From: an uncultured Collinsella sp. | GTDB taxonomy: Bacteria > Actinomycetota > Coriobacteriia > Coriobacteriales > Coriobacteriaceae | DNA: 60,345 nt | Direction: 5' to 3' | Assembly: GCA_902494085.1 (NCBI GenBank) | Contig: CABURU010000009.1 | Location: forward strand, 1-60,345 | Part shown: piece after piece, positions 1 through 8,648 of the stretch | Layout: each line of letters starts with the position of its first letter | Numbering within the stretch: the first letter of the stretch is position 1 | Translations under genes and position numbers: made by a program | Notes under the pieces: generated by a model | Told to the model about the DNA's origin: nothing | Database searches by the model: none | What the model saw: only the letters and a program-made list of their open reading frames with translations

Positions 1-331
1 AGGGCAGCCCTGTGGGCGCCAGCGGAATGTGGGGTCACCGCGCGGTCCGCATCTGATGGTGTCGACGTCAATGGTATACGGGTGCATCATCGACGTCTTC
101 AATACAGAAAATATCAGTGTGCGGAATGTTCCGGAGAGAAACCCCCGTCCCGCCCCCGGATTCCCTGCGTTTACGGCCTTGAGGTCGGCGGGCGGAGAAG
201 GACGTGGTTGATAGGGATACGTGTTCCTTTCGCTGTTTCGCGCTTTGCGCGAAAGGCGCGTTACTTTGGGATGGGTGGGGAACGTGGTTGTTACGGCAAC
301 TGATCCCCACCACAAATTATCCTTGGCATAC
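1..331. other. Upstream region with no convincing gene
   Basis: Frame 1 is open from the window edge to a stop at 301-303, but the translation is Arg-rich and unlike any family I know, so I do not call it a gene. There is a perfect hairpin of TTTCGCGC with GCGCGAAA near 236-254. A second hairpin pairs GGTGGGGA near 271-278 with TCCCCACC near 303-310. These may be transcription stops for a gene left of the window. Confidence 0.4.
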
Positions 332-359
332 TTGCGCGAATACCTGCCCGTGCTACACT
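332..359 (+). promoter_or_regulatory. Sigma-70-type promoter for the riboflavin transporter operon
   Basis: TTGCGC at 332-337 and TACACT at 354-359 are 16 bp apart and lie just upstream of the FMN riboswitch that starts near 371. The position fits transcription of the aptamer from its first bases. Confidence 0.55.
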
Positions 360-370
360 TGCAATTGCTG

Positions 371-550
371 TTTCAGGGCGGGGTGGAATTCCCCACTGGC
401 GGTAAATCGGGCGGTGCCAAAGGGGTGCCGTGGCGCAGACGAGGCGTCTGCGACCGAGCCGATGAGTCCGCGACCCGTGCGTGTGTTGGTTCGCATGCCG
501 GCTGAACTGGTGAGACCCCAGTACCAACGGTTAGAGTCCGGATGAAAGAG
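371..550 (+). promoter_or_regulatory. FMN riboswitch (RFN element)
   Basis: The conserved RFN core is visible: an opening segment around AGGGCGGGGTGGAATTCCCC, then ACTGGCGGTAAATC, and a closing segment with GAACTGGTGAGA, CCAGTACC and GTTAGAGTCCGGATGAAAG. An internal arm CGCAGACG/CGTCTGCG expands one helix. FMN binding normally lowers expression of riboflavin synthesis or uptake genes, which fits the ribU-type gene 13 bases further on. The ATG at 542 lies inside the aptamer and is therefore not the ribU start. Confidence 0.95.
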
Positions 551-562
551 GCAGGTGATCTT

Positions 563-1153
563 ATGTCTGAACAGTCGCAGCATATCCATTTTGAGAACAC
601 GAATAGGTGGAGCACCAAACAGCTCGTTACCATGGCGTTGATGTGCGCCTTGGGCGCCCTGTTTATGTACGTGCAGCTGCCCATCCTTCCTTCGGCGCCG
701 TTTTTGACCTACGACCCGTCGCTGGTGCCGGCGATGGTGTGCGGATTTGCGTATGGCCCCGGTGCTGGTACCGCTGTTGCAGCCATGGCGATCGTTATCC
801 ATGCGCTCACTACGGGTGACTGGGTCGGCGCGCTTATGAATCTGGTTGCCACGCTGGGCTACATTCTGCCCGCGGCTATCGTCTACCAGAAGATGCATAC
901 CTATAAGGGTGCCGTGATTGGCCTGGTGCTCGGCGTTATTGCCGCTACGGCGTTGTCTATGGTCGCAAATCTTACCATTGGCGTATGGTTCTGGTATGGC
1001 TCGGTCGATGTGATCGCCCCGCTCATGATTCCTGCCGTGCTGCCGTTCAACCTTATCAAGACCGTGCTTAACTCGGTGTTGACGCTTGTGGTGTACAAGG
1101 CGGTCTCCAACCTCATCACGCCTAAAAAGGACCAGGTCAAAGGCCGCGCATGA
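563..1153 (+). CDS. ribU: Riboflavin ECF transporter substrate-binding subunit RibU
   Basis: This is the membrane S component that captures riboflavin and works with an energy-coupling module. The product is 196 residues with about five or six hydrophobic segments. The stretch FLTYDPSLVPAM near residue 45 resembles the family motif before the second helix. Specificity for riboflavin is supported by the FMN riboswitch immediately upstream. I start at the ATG at 563 because an earlier in-frame ATG (542) belongs to the conserved 3' end of the riboswitch; GGCAGGTGA precedes 563. The stop overlaps the start of the next gene by four bases (ATGA), so the three transporter genes are probably translated together. 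Confidence 0.92.
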   Translation: MSEQSQHIHFENTNRWSTKQLVTMALMCALGALFMYVQLPILPSAPFLTYDPSLVPAMVCGFAYGPGAGTAVAAMAIVIHALTTGDWVGALMNLVATLGYILPAAIVYQKMHTYKGAVIGLVLGVIAATALSMVANLTIGVWFWYGSVDVIAPLMIPAVLPFNLIKTVLNSVLTLVVYKAVSNLITPKKDQVKGRA

Positions 1154-3054
1154 TTGAGTGTCGGGGCGTTTCCTTTAGCTATGACGGTGCCGCACCGGCA
1201 CTCGACGGCGTCGATCTGAACATCGAGGATGGCGAGTTTTTCTGCATCCTCGGTGGCAATGGGTCGGGCAAGTCGACGTTTGCCAAGCATCTGAATGCAC
1301 TGTTGCAGCCCGATGCGGGCACGGTACGCGTCAACGGCATGGATGCGTCCGACCCCGAGCTGGTCTACGACATTCGTTCGACCGCGGGCATGGTATTCCA
1401 GAATCCCGATGATCAGCTGGTAGCAACGCTTGTCGAAGATGACGTTGCGTTTGGTCCTGAAAACCTTGGCGTGCCATCGGCGCAAATTGCGCAGCGCGTA
1501 CGCGAGGCACTGAAGGGCGTGGGCCTGGTGGGCTTTGAGCGCCACGAGACCCACGCGCTTTCGGGCGGCCAAAAGCAGCGCGTGGCGCTTGCCGGCGTGC
1601 TCGCCATGGAACCGCGCGTGCTCATATTGGACGAGGCTTCCTCGATGCTCGATCCGCGTGGACGCAAGGGCCTCATGAAGGCTTGCCGTGCGCTCCACGA
1701 TCGTGGCATGACCATCGTGATGATTACGCACTTTATGGAAGAGGCTGCCGAGGCCGATCGTGTCGCGGTGTTTCGGGCGGGGCGCGTTGCCATGCTCGGT
1801 ACGCCCGAGGAAATCTTGACGCGGGCGGACGAACTTGCGCAGCTCAACTTGGATATGCCGGCGTCGTGCTGTCTAGGTAGGGCACTTCGTGAGAAGGGCG
1901 TACCCGTTTGCGCGCAGGTGCGTGAGGCGGATATGGTTGCCGAGGTTGTGGAGACTTATGCCGAGCGAAGTGGGGCAGGCACCGTGGGGCAGTCTTCCGC
2001 ATCCCAGTTGGAAATCGCTGACGGCACTGTTCCGGTAGACAACGAGGGCAACGCGTCGGAGCCCGTCATAGAGCTATCCCATGTTTCGTACAGTTATTCG
2101 CTGAGCGCCCGCGAGCGTCGCCGTTGGCACAAGCGCTCGGCCGCCGAGGGTTCATCGAACAAACAGGCTCTCTGGGGAAACGACCCCAGCAGCCCGTGGG
2201 CGCTGCGCGATGTATCGCTGACGGTGCGTCGCGGCGAATTCCTGGGCTTGGCAGGTCATACCGGTTCGGGTAAGTCGACGCTGGTCCAGCATCTCAACGG
2301 TTTGATTCGCCCCCAGGAGGGATCCGTTCGCGCGCTGGGGCTTGATCTGTCAAACAAGAAAGACGCCGCCGCGGTTAAGGCCAAGGTCGGCGTGGTGTTT
2401 CAATATCCTGAGCGTCAGCTGTTTGCCGAAACCGTGGCGCAGGACGTGGCGTTTGGTCCGCATAACCTTGGCTTGCCGCAAGATGAAGTCGACCGTCGTG
2501 TCGAGTCATCGCTCTCACGCGTGGGCCTCGACCTTTCCACGGTCGGCGGCAAGAGTCCCTTTGAGCTTTCGGGCGGTCAGCAACGACGTGTGGCATTCGC
2601 CGGCGTGCTCGCCATGGAGCCCGAAGTCTTGGTGCTCGATGAGCCCATGGCGGGGCTCGATCCGGCTGCGTGCAGGGATTTCCTTGAGCTTATCGATCGA
2701 CTTCACCGCGATGGCCTGACCGTTGTCATGGTTTCGCATAGTATGGATGACCTGGCCAATTGCTGCGACCGTATTGTCGTGATGAACGAAGGTGCAGTGT
2801 TTGCCGAGGGAACCCCCGTGCAGGTGTTTGCGCATGCCGATGAGCTCAAGTCGATCGGCTTGGGCGTACCTGCTGCTCAGCGCATGGCGTTGGCGCTCGC
2901 GGAAGCGGGCGTGCCGCTGCGTCGCGGCGGGCTCTATACGGTTGAGTCGTTGGCCGACGAGTTGGTAGATTTGCTGATCGGTCGCTCGGACGGTCCTTCT
3001 AACGTCGCGGACATTGCTAAATCCAAGACGGTCGCGCGAGAGGAGGGCTGCTGA
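1150..3054 (+). CDS. Fused ECF transporter ATPase (EcfA and EcfA' in one chain)
   Basis: A 634-residue protein with two complete ABC ATPase domains that drives vitamin uptake together with EcfT and S components. Domain 1 has Walker A GGNGSGKST at residues 35-43, signature LSGGQKQR and Walker B VLILDEASSMLD. Domain 2 begins near residue 300 and has GHTGSGKST, LSGGQQRR and VLVLDEPMAGLD. In most bacteria these are two separate subunits of about 280 residues; here a hydrophilic linker near residues 255-300 joins them. Both catalytic Glu residues are kept, so both sites may hydrolyse ATP. It overlaps ribU by four bases and the ecfT start by one base. Whether this module serves only RibU or further S components elsewhere cannot be told from the window. 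Confidence 0.93.
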   Translation: MIECRGVSFSYDGAAPALDGVDLNIEDGEFFCILGGNGSGKSTFAKHLNALLQPDAGTVRVNGMDASDPELVYDIRSTAGMVFQNPDDQLVATLVEDDVAFGPENLGVPSAQIAQRVREALKGVGLVGFERHETHALSGGQKQRVALAGVLAMEPRVLILDEASSMLDPRGRKGLMKACRALHDRGMTIVMITHFMEEAAEADRVAVFRAGRVAMLGTPEEILTRADELAQLNLDMPASCCLGRALREKGVPVCAQVREADMVAEVVETYAERSGAGTVGQSSASQLEIADGTVPVDNEGNASEPVIELSHVSYSYSLSARERRRWHKRSAAEGSSNKQALWGNDPSSPWALRDVSLTVRRGEFLGLAGHTGSGKSTLVQHLNGLIRPQEGSVRALGLDLSNKKDAAAVKAKVGVVFQYPERQLFAETVAQDVAFGPHNLGLPQDEVDRRVESSLSRVGLDLSTVGGKSPFELSGGQQRRVAFAGVLAMEPEVLVLDEPMAGLDPAACRDFLELIDRLHRDGLTVVMVSHSMDDLANCCDRIVVMNEGAVFAEGTPVQVFAHADELKSIGLGVPAAQRMALALAEAGVPLRRGGLYTVESLADELVDLLIGRSDGPSNVADIAKSKTVAREEGC

Positions 3055-3854
3055 TGGAGGCGTTTTCGTTTGGCAGTTACTATCCCGGCGATAGTGCAAT
3101 CCACCGCTTGGACCCGCGAACCAAGTTGCTCTTGGGCTTTGTGTTTCTGATCACGACGCTCACGGTCAGTGGCTTCCGCGGACTGGCCCCGGTCGCAATT
3201 TTCGTTGTGCTGATCTATGCCGTGTCTCGGGTGCCGTTGCGCCGGGTCCTATCATCGATGGCGCCGCTGCTGGCAATCGTCGTCGTGGTCGCGGTGCTCA
3301 ACTTGTTTACCGATCAGAGTGGGCGCATTCTGTGGCAGCTCGGCTTTTTGCAGATAAGCGAGGGCTCACTGCGTTCTGCGGCGTTTATGGCGTGCCGCCT
3401 GACCCTGATGATGGCCGGCATGAGCGCCATTACGCTCACCACCCCCACGCTCGACCTCACCGCGGGCTTTGAGCGTCTGCTCGCACCGTTTGCGCGCGTG
3501 GGGCTTCCGGCGCATGAGCTCGGCATGATCATGGGTATCGCGTTGCGCTTTATGCCGCAGTTCGCTACCGAGATGAAGCAGACGGCCGATGCGCAGGCGA
3601 GCCGCGGTGCGCGCGTGACGGGAGGCCCGCTCGGCGGCGTGCGTATGCTCGGCAGTGTGGCCATTCCGCTGTTCACGGGCGTGTTCCGTCATGCCGAAAC
3701 GCTTTCGGCCGCCATGGATGCGCGTTGCTATCACGGCGAACAGGGACGCACGCGTCTGCATGCACTTACGTTTGGCCGCGGCGATGCATTGGCGGCGGTG
3801 GTGACGGCGTTGCTGCTCATCTGCGTCATCGTCATCAACCTTCAACTTGTTTAG
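3054..3854 (+). CDS. ecfT: ECF transporter transmembrane subunit EcfT
   Basis: A 266-residue membrane protein linking the ATPases to the S component. Hydrophobic segments lie near residues 25-70, 85-105 and at the C terminus. The two coupling-helix signatures of the family are visible as ASRGAR near residue 183 and MDARCY near residue 223 (the usual Ala-Arg-Gly motifs; the second reads Asp-Ala-Arg). The ATG shares one base with the TGA of the fused ATPase, so translation is coupled. It completes a ribU-ecfAA'-ecfT operon. Confidence 0.92.
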   Translation: MEAFSFGSYYPGDSAIHRLDPRTKLLLGFVFLITTLTVSGFRGLAPVAIFVVLIYAVSRVPLRRVLSSMAPLLAIVVVVAVLNLFTDQSGRILWQLGFLQISEGSLRSAAFMACRLTLMMAGMSAITLTTPTLDLTAGFERLLAPFARVGLPAHELGMIMGIALRFMPQFATEMKQTADAQASRGARVTGGPLGGVRMLGSVAIPLFTGVFRHAETLSAAMDARCYHGEQGRTRLHALTFGRGDALAAVVTALLLICVIVINLQLV

Positions 3855-3884
3855 GCGCGATTCGAGCGCAGGAAAGGGGTCCCT

Positions 3885-4331
3885 ATGACCGACAACGACC
3901 GCACAGCTCAGCTTGAGCGCGCCTGTTCGTATCTCAGGCGCATTCCGGCGTGGTATCTGGCCACGACCGATGCAAGCGACGGGCATCAGCCTCGCGTGAG
4001 GCCGTTTTCGTTTGCCATGGTCGATGACGGTAAGCTGTGGTTTTGCACATCGCGCGACAAGGATGTGTGGGCGGAGCTGAGTGCGAATCCCAAGTTTGAG
4101 CTCTCGGGCTGGAAGCCGGGGGAATGTTGGATCGTATTGACCGGCGAAGCCGCACTTGAGGACGACGCAGTTGCGAGCGACAAGGTGCGTCAAGCGGGTT
4201 TTAAGCACATGGTGGGCATTGGCGAGGAACACGAGAGTGCCAACGACGGCCGCCTTGCTTTCTTTTCGGTCCGCAATATTGTCGCGCGCTTCTGTGATAT
4301 CGACGGCAGCGAGGAGCGCCTGGAGCTCTAG
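3885..4331 (+). CDS. Pyridoxamine 5'-phosphate oxidase-like flavin-binding protein, copy 1
   Basis: A 148-residue split-barrel protein of the pyridoxamine-phosphate-oxidase-like superfamily, which usually binds FMN or F420. Recognisable segments are PAWYLATT, RVRPFSFA, DGKLWFCTSRDKDVWAEL and WIVLTGEAALED. The true substrate is unknown; members are often nitroreductase-like or haem-related. It is 53 bases after ecfT with its own AAAGGGG ribosome site, and placement after riboflavin uptake genes fits a flavin cofactor. The next gene is a close paralogue, so the pair arose by tandem duplication. Confidence 0.85.
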   Translation: MTDNDRTAQLERACSYLRRIPAWYLATTDASDGHQPRVRPFSFAMVDDGKLWFCTSRDKDVWAELSANPKFELSGWKPGECWIVLTGEAALEDDAVASDKVRQAGFKHMVGIGEEHESANDGRLAFFSVRNIVARFCDIDGSEERLEL

Positions 4332-4375
4332 CTCGCACAAACCAGGTTCCCAAACTAGCTAGTACAGGAGGAAAC

Positions 4376-4786
4376 GTGGACGGATTGAATACGGTTTTGG
4401 AGTATCTGACGTCGGTGCCGGCATGGTATTTGGCGACGAGCGTGGACGGACAGCCACATGTGCGTCCGTTCTCGTTTGCACAGATTCAGGACGGCAAACT
4501 GTGGTTTGTAACGGCGCGCACCAAGGATGTGTGGCAGGAGCTGCTGCAAAATCAGCGCTTTGAGGCCACGAGTTGGTGGCCGGGCCATGGCTGGCTCATC
4601 TTGCGCGGGCGTGCCGGCTTGGATGACCGGGCTTTAGACGAAATGCGCGAAGCCGGGTGGAAGCATCTAGAGCGCCTGGGCGAGCACTATGAGGGGCCTA
4701 ACGACCCCACGCTCGTCTTCTTTAGCGTCGAGGATCCCGAGGCTTTTATCTGCAATCACGACGAATGGGTGCCGGTCGAGCTCTAG
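4376..4786 (+). CDS. Pyridoxamine 5'-phosphate oxidase-like flavin-binding protein, copy 2
   Basis: A 136-residue paralogue of the preceding gene, sharing PAWYLAT, HVRPFSFAQI, DGKLWFVTARTKDVWQEL and the WPGHGWLIL segment in the same order. It starts with GTG at 4376, chosen because AGGAGG lies six bases upstream and no in-frame ATG gives the conserved N terminus. Role and substrate are unknown beyond probable flavin binding. The two copies differ in the middle (residues 75-100) and in the last 15 residues, so they have been diverging for some time. Confidence 0.84.
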   Translation: MDGLNTVLEYLTSVPAWYLATSVDGQPHVRPFSFAQIQDGKLWFVTARTKDVWQELLQNQRFEATSWWPGHGWLILRGRAGLDDRALDEMREAGWKHLERLGEHYEGPNDPTLVFFSVEDPEAFICNHDEWVPVEL

Positions 4787-4823
4787 CCAGCTGGCTCATC
4801 CTAACAACTTGGTTTTCGCATGG

Positions 4824-4877
4824 GCGGGCCCCGTATTGCCCGACGCCGTTAGGAGCGCCGGTCAATACGGGGCCCGC
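4824..4877. terminator. Strong hairpin between the PNPOx-like genes and argC
   Basis: A perfect 15-bp inverted repeat, GCGGGCCCCGTATTG at 4824-4838 and its complement at 4863-4877, with a GC-rich loop. No clear T tract follows, so termination is inferred from position and stem strength. Confidence 0.6.
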
Positions 4878-4921
4878 TCCATTTGTCAATTCCTTCAAGC
4901 GAATGTGTCGGGAATGTTTCA

Positions 4922-4958
4922 ATGCATGAATATGCAAGCCATTTACGTGTTCATGCAT
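4922..4958 (+). promoter_or_regulatory. Probable ArgR operator upstream of argC
   Basis: ATGCATGAA at 4922-4930 and TTCATGCAT at 4950-4958 form an inverted pair. The left site continues as CATGAATATGCAAG, which resembles the Bacillus-type arginine box CATGAAT...ATGCAAG with a shortened centre. It lies 86 bases before the argC start, where an ArgR-type repressor would control the operon. A TTGGTG (4962) and TTCATA (4985) pair, 17 bp apart, is a possible promoter just downstream. Confidence 0.5.
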
Positions 4959-5043
4959 CTTTTGGTGCTAAAGTTTCAACCCACTTCATAACGACCGCTA
5001 CGAAATGCGCATCGGTGCATAAATCGCAGACAAGGAGTCTGAT

Positions 5044-6114
5044 ATGTCTTTAAAGGTTGGAATCGTCGGCGCGGCTGGATATGCCGGAGCCGAGCTCATT
5101 CGCCTCGTGCTCGGCCATCCCGAGTTTGAACTTGTTGCCATTACGTCCAACGCCGATGCCGGCCAGCCGCTGTCCGCGGTGTATCCGAGCTTTGCTGGCG
5201 TGAGCGATCTGGTTTTCACCACGCATGACGCCCCCGAGCTTAAGAGCTGCGATGCGGTTTTTCTTGCCGTGCCGCACACGGCTGCCATGGCACAGGTGCC
5301 CGCGCTGCTTGCATCGGGCGTCTCCTGCTTTGATCTTTCGGCCGACTACCGCCTGAACGACGCGTCCGTCTTTGAGACGTGGTATGCCGCCGAGCATACG
5401 AGCCCCGAGCTGCTCAAGACCCGTGCCTTTGGCCTGCCCGAGCTATTCTGCCGGGACTTGGAGACCGCCGCATCCGACCATGCCGACGGCAAACCCGTGC
5501 TGGTCGCCTGCGCCGGTTGCTATCCCACCGCAACGAGCCTTGCCGCCGCGCCCGCCGTGCGCGCTGGCTGGGTTGCCCAGAGCGGCCCCGTGATCGTTGA
5601 TGCCATCAGCGGTGTGACGGGTGCCGGCAAGTCCTGCAATGCTCGTACGCATTTTTGCAGCGCTGACGAGAACTTGGAGGCCTACGGCGTGGACAAGCAT
5701 CGCCACACGCCCGAGATTGAGCAAATCCTTGGCCTGACCGATCGCGTCGTCTTCACCCCGCATCTGGCACCGCTCAAGCGCGGCCTGCTCTCCACGGTGA
5801 CGCTGCCGCTCACGCCGCAGGCCATCGACTCCCTGGCTCTTGAGGATGTCGTCGACTATTACAAGCAGTTCTACGCTGGACGCACCTTTGTGCGCGTGCT
5901 CGATGCCGGCCAGCAGCCCAAGACGGCTTCGGTCGTCGGCACCAACGCCGCCCAGATTGGCCTTGCGTTCAACAAACGCGCGGGCGTGCTGGTGGCGACG
6001 GGCGCCATCGACAATCTGTGCAAGGGCGCTGCGGGCCAAGCGGTCCAGTGCGCCAATATCGTCTTTGGCTTTGACGAGCGACGAGGCTTGCCCACAGTGG
6101 CGTGCCCGGTGTAG
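5044..6114 (+). CDS. argC: N-acetyl-gamma-glutamyl-phosphate reductase
   Basis: Third step of arginine synthesis: NADPH-dependent reduction of N-acetylglutamyl phosphate to the semialdehyde, in the cytoplasm. The 356 residues begin with the nucleotide-binding GIVGAAGYAGAELIRL, and the catalytic cysteine is Cys159 in ACAGCYPTA. Later conserved pieces are SGVTGAGK and HRHTPEIEQ. AGGAGT eight bases before the ATG supports the start. It is first in argC-argJ-argB-argD, all on the same strand, and the ArgR-like site just upstream suggests arginine repression. Confidence 0.96.
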   Translation: MSLKVGIVGAAGYAGAELIRLVLGHPEFELVAITSNADAGQPLSAVYPSFAGVSDLVFTTHDAPELKSCDAVFLAVPHTAAMAQVPALLASGVSCFDLSADYRLNDASVFETWYAAEHTSPELLKTRAFGLPELFCRDLETAASDHADGKPVLVACAGCYPTATSLAAAPAVRAGWVAQSGPVIVDAISGVTGAGKSCNARTHFCSADENLEAYGVDKHRHTPEIEQILGLTDRVVFTPHLAPLKRGLLSTVTLPLTPQAIDSLALEDVVDYYKQFYAGRTFVRVLDAGQQPKTASVVGTNAAQIGLAFNKRAGVLVATGAIDNLCKGAAGQAVQCANIVFGFDERRGLPTVACPV

Positions 6115-6248
6115 CACATTCGATTGTTAACGATTTGGTAGTCGGGCATCGAGTGGGGCGCCACTCTTAAGCTGGTCTCATGATCACGACTGGCATGGCG
6201 CACCAACCGATGTCCGTTTTTTGTTTGACATAAGGAGTCATAAAGACG

Positions 6249-7517
6249 ATGAATACCGAGCTGTTTGATATCAAGATTCGCGCCGTCGAGGGTGGCGTTA
6301 CGGCTGCGGCTGGTTTTAAAGCTGCGGGCATCCACGCTGGGTTCCGCAAGAACCCCGAGCGTCTGGATTACGCGCTCGTCGTGCCCGATAAACCCTGTCC
6401 CGGTGCCGGCGTGTTTACTACCAATCGCTTTTGCGCGGCGCCCGTGCAAGTGAGCCGTGCCAACCTGGGCGGTGCCGACAAGGGTTACGGTATCATCGCC
6501 GGCGTTTCGGTCAACTCTGGCAATGCCAACGCCGCCACGGGTGAGACCGGCCTTGCATGCGCGCGCGAGACGTGCAGCATCGCATCGCAGGTCATCGGCT
6601 GCGAGCCCCGGCAGATTCTGGTTGCCTCCACGGGCGTGATTGGCCAGATTCTGCCGATCGACACGTTTGAGACCGCCATTCCTGCTGCCTACGAGGCGCT
6701 CTCCGCCCACGGTGGCGCCGATGCCGCTCGCGCCATCATGACGACTGACACGCACTCCAAGGAGTACGCCGTGTCCTATGTCAGCGAGGCTGCGGGTCAT
6801 GCGGGCAATGTCTATACGGTAGGCGGAATGTGCAAGGGCTCGGGCATGATCATGCCCAATATGGCCACCATGATCGCGGTCATTACTACCGATGCCCCCG
6901 TCGAGCCTGCGGCACTTCATGCCCTGCTGCTCTCGACCGTCAAGCAGACCTTTAACAAGGTAACGGTCGATTCCGACACCTCGACCAACGACACCTGCAT
7001 CATGCTTGCCTCCGGCGCCGCTGCCGCAGATGCCGAGCCTATCGTCGAGGGCTCCGATGCCTTCGACGAGTTGGCATTTGCCGTGCACGAGGTGTGCGAG
7101 AGCCTGGCGCGCAATATCGCCGCCGATGGCGAGGGCGCATCCAAGCTTGTTACGGTCAACGTTACCGGCGCCGTGAACGACGAGGAGGCCGATATCGTCG
7201 CTCGCGCCGTTGCCAACTCGCCGCTCGTTAAGACCTGCATCGCCGGCCACGACTGCAACTGGGGCCGCGTCGCCATGGCACTCGGCAAGTGCGGCGTGAA
7301 GTTTAATCAGGAAGACGTTTCCATCGACATGATGGGCATGCCTGTCTGTCGCGATGGTCTGACTGTTCCCTTTGACGAGGACGAGGCTCTACGACGTTTC
7401 GAGGCGCCCGAGATCGTGATCTCGGCCGACCTGGGCGCAGGCGACGCGGCAACGACCGTGTGGACCTGCGACCTCACGCACGAGTACATCTCCATTAACG
7501 GTGACTACCGTTCCTAG
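6249..7517 (+). CDS. argJ: Bifunctional glutamate N-acetyltransferase / ornithine acetyltransferase
   Basis: Transfers the acetyl group from N-acetylornithine to glutamate, recycling acetyl in arginine synthesis; some members also use acetyl-CoA. The 422 residues include KGSGMIMPNMATM; Thr207 in the Ala-Thr pair is the autocleavage site and nucleophile that divides the precursor into alpha and beta chains. CNWGR and a C-terminal THEYISINGDYRS are also typical. AAGGAGT precedes the ATG. A 134-base gap separates it from argC; it holds no gene. With argJ present no separate argA or argE is needed for the cycle. Confidence 0.96.
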   Translation: MNTELFDIKIRAVEGGVTAAAGFKAAGIHAGFRKNPERLDYALVVPDKPCPGAGVFTTNRFCAAPVQVSRANLGGADKGYGIIAGVSVNSGNANAATGETGLACARETCSIASQVIGCEPRQILVASTGVIGQILPIDTFETAIPAAYEALSAHGGADAARAIMTTDTHSKEYAVSYVSEAAGHAGNVYTVGGMCKGSGMIMPNMATMIAVITTDAPVEPAALHALLLSTVKQTFNKVTVDSDTSTNDTCIMLASGAAAADAEPIVEGSDAFDELAFAVHEVCESLARNIAADGEGASKLVTVNVTGAVNDEEADIVARAVANSPLVKTCIAGHDCNWGRVAMALGKCGVKFNQEDVSIDMMGMPVCRDGLTVPFDEDEALRRFEAPEIVISADLGAGDAATTVWTCDLTHEYISINGDYRS

Positions 7518-7598
7518 ATTCCAGGCACGCTGCGCATCTTGCCGCGATTGCGGACAGCGGAGCACGGCGCGATAACGATACGAAAGACGAGGCAGATT

Positions 7599-8579
7599 AT
7601 GAAATTCGCACGCGATTGTCGTTCGAGCGAATCCAACGAAGCAACCGCGCAGCTGCTGTTCGAAGCACTGCCGTGGATTAAGAACCTGACCGGCAAGACG
7701 GTTGTTATCAAATATGGCGGAGCCGCCATGGTTGATGAGCAGCTGCGCCGCGACGTGATGAGCGACATCGTTTTGCTCAAGATCATCGGTATGCGCCCCG
7801 TCATCGTGCATGGCGGCGGCAAGGCTATCAACGAGGCGCTCAGCCACTACGACATCCCCGTCGAGTTTAAGAACGGCCAGCGCGTGACTACGCCTGCCAC
7901 CATGGACATCGTGCGCGAGGTACTGGGCGGCAAGGTCAATCAGGAGCTGGTCGCGGCGCTCAACCACCACGGCAACCTGGCCGTGGGCGTGTCCGGCAGC
8001 GACGCCGGCACCCTTATCGCCGAGCCACTCGACCCAGAGCTCGGCCGCGTGGGCAAGGTCACGCACGTCAACACCGACTATATCGAGCGCCTGCTCGATA
8101 GCGAGTACATCCCCGTCATCGCTACCGTCGCGGCGGGGGAGGACGGCGGTTTCTTCAACATCAACGCCGACACCGCCGCCGGTGCCGTTGCCGCGGCGCT
8201 CCACGCGCATAAGGCGATCTTTTTGACCGATGTCGATGGCCTGTACAAGGACTTTAGCGACAAGGACTCGCTTATCTCCAACCTAACGCTCGACGAGGTT
8301 AACGAAATGCTCTACGGCGGCGAGGTCGATAAGGGCATGATTCCCAAGCTGCGTGCGGCCGTCGATGCGCTTACCGGCGGCGTATTTCGTGCCCACATCA
8401 TTAACGGTACTACGCCGCATTCGCTGCTCCTGGAGCTGCTGACCGATGCCGGCGTCGGCACCGTGATCCATTCCACCGAGACGGCTTACGAGTTCGATAC
8501 GCATCCGCATCCGCTTTCGACGTTTGCTGCGCGTCTGACCGAGAACCTTGACGAGGTCGAGAAGCTTCAGACGGTCTAG
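7599..8579 (+). CDS. argB: Acetylglutamate kinase
   Basis: Phosphorylates N-acetylglutamate with ATP, second step of arginine synthesis. Amino-acid-kinase motifs are in order: VIKYGGAAM near residue 31, VHGGGKAI near residue 70, VGVSGSDAGT near residue 128 and FNINADTAAG near residue 185. I start at the ATG at 7599, giving 326 residues; an upstream in-frame TTG at 7539 would add 20 residues that look unrelated to the family. The N terminus is still longer than many family members, which may relate to arginine feedback. It follows argJ by 81 bases. Confidence 0.94.
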   Translation: MKFARDCRSSESNEATAQLLFEALPWIKNLTGKTVVIKYGGAAMVDEQLRRDVMSDIVLLKIIGMRPVIVHGGGKAINEALSHYDIPVEFKNGQRVTTPATMDIVREVLGGKVNQELVAALNHHGNLAVGVSGSDAGTLIAEPLDPELGRVGKVTHVNTDYIERLLDSEYIPVIATVAAGEDGGFFNINADTAAGAVAAALHAHKAIFLTDVDGLYKDFSDKDSLISNLTLDEVNEMLYGGEVDKGMIPKLRAAVDALTGGVFRAHIINGTTPHSLLLELLTDAGVGTVIHSTETAYEFDTHPHPLSTFAARLTENLDEVEKLQTV

Positions 8580-8648
8580 CTGACCCTCAGCCGCCCCATT
8601 CCTGCACCCATAGCCCCGCGCCGTCTGGCGCCCAACGAAAGGCATCTC

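Noticed and set aside
1..303. Open frame from the window edge with a CAECSGE knuckle-like segment
   Set aside because: Only one Cys pair, Arg-rich and no visible relatives; too weak to call a partial transposase.
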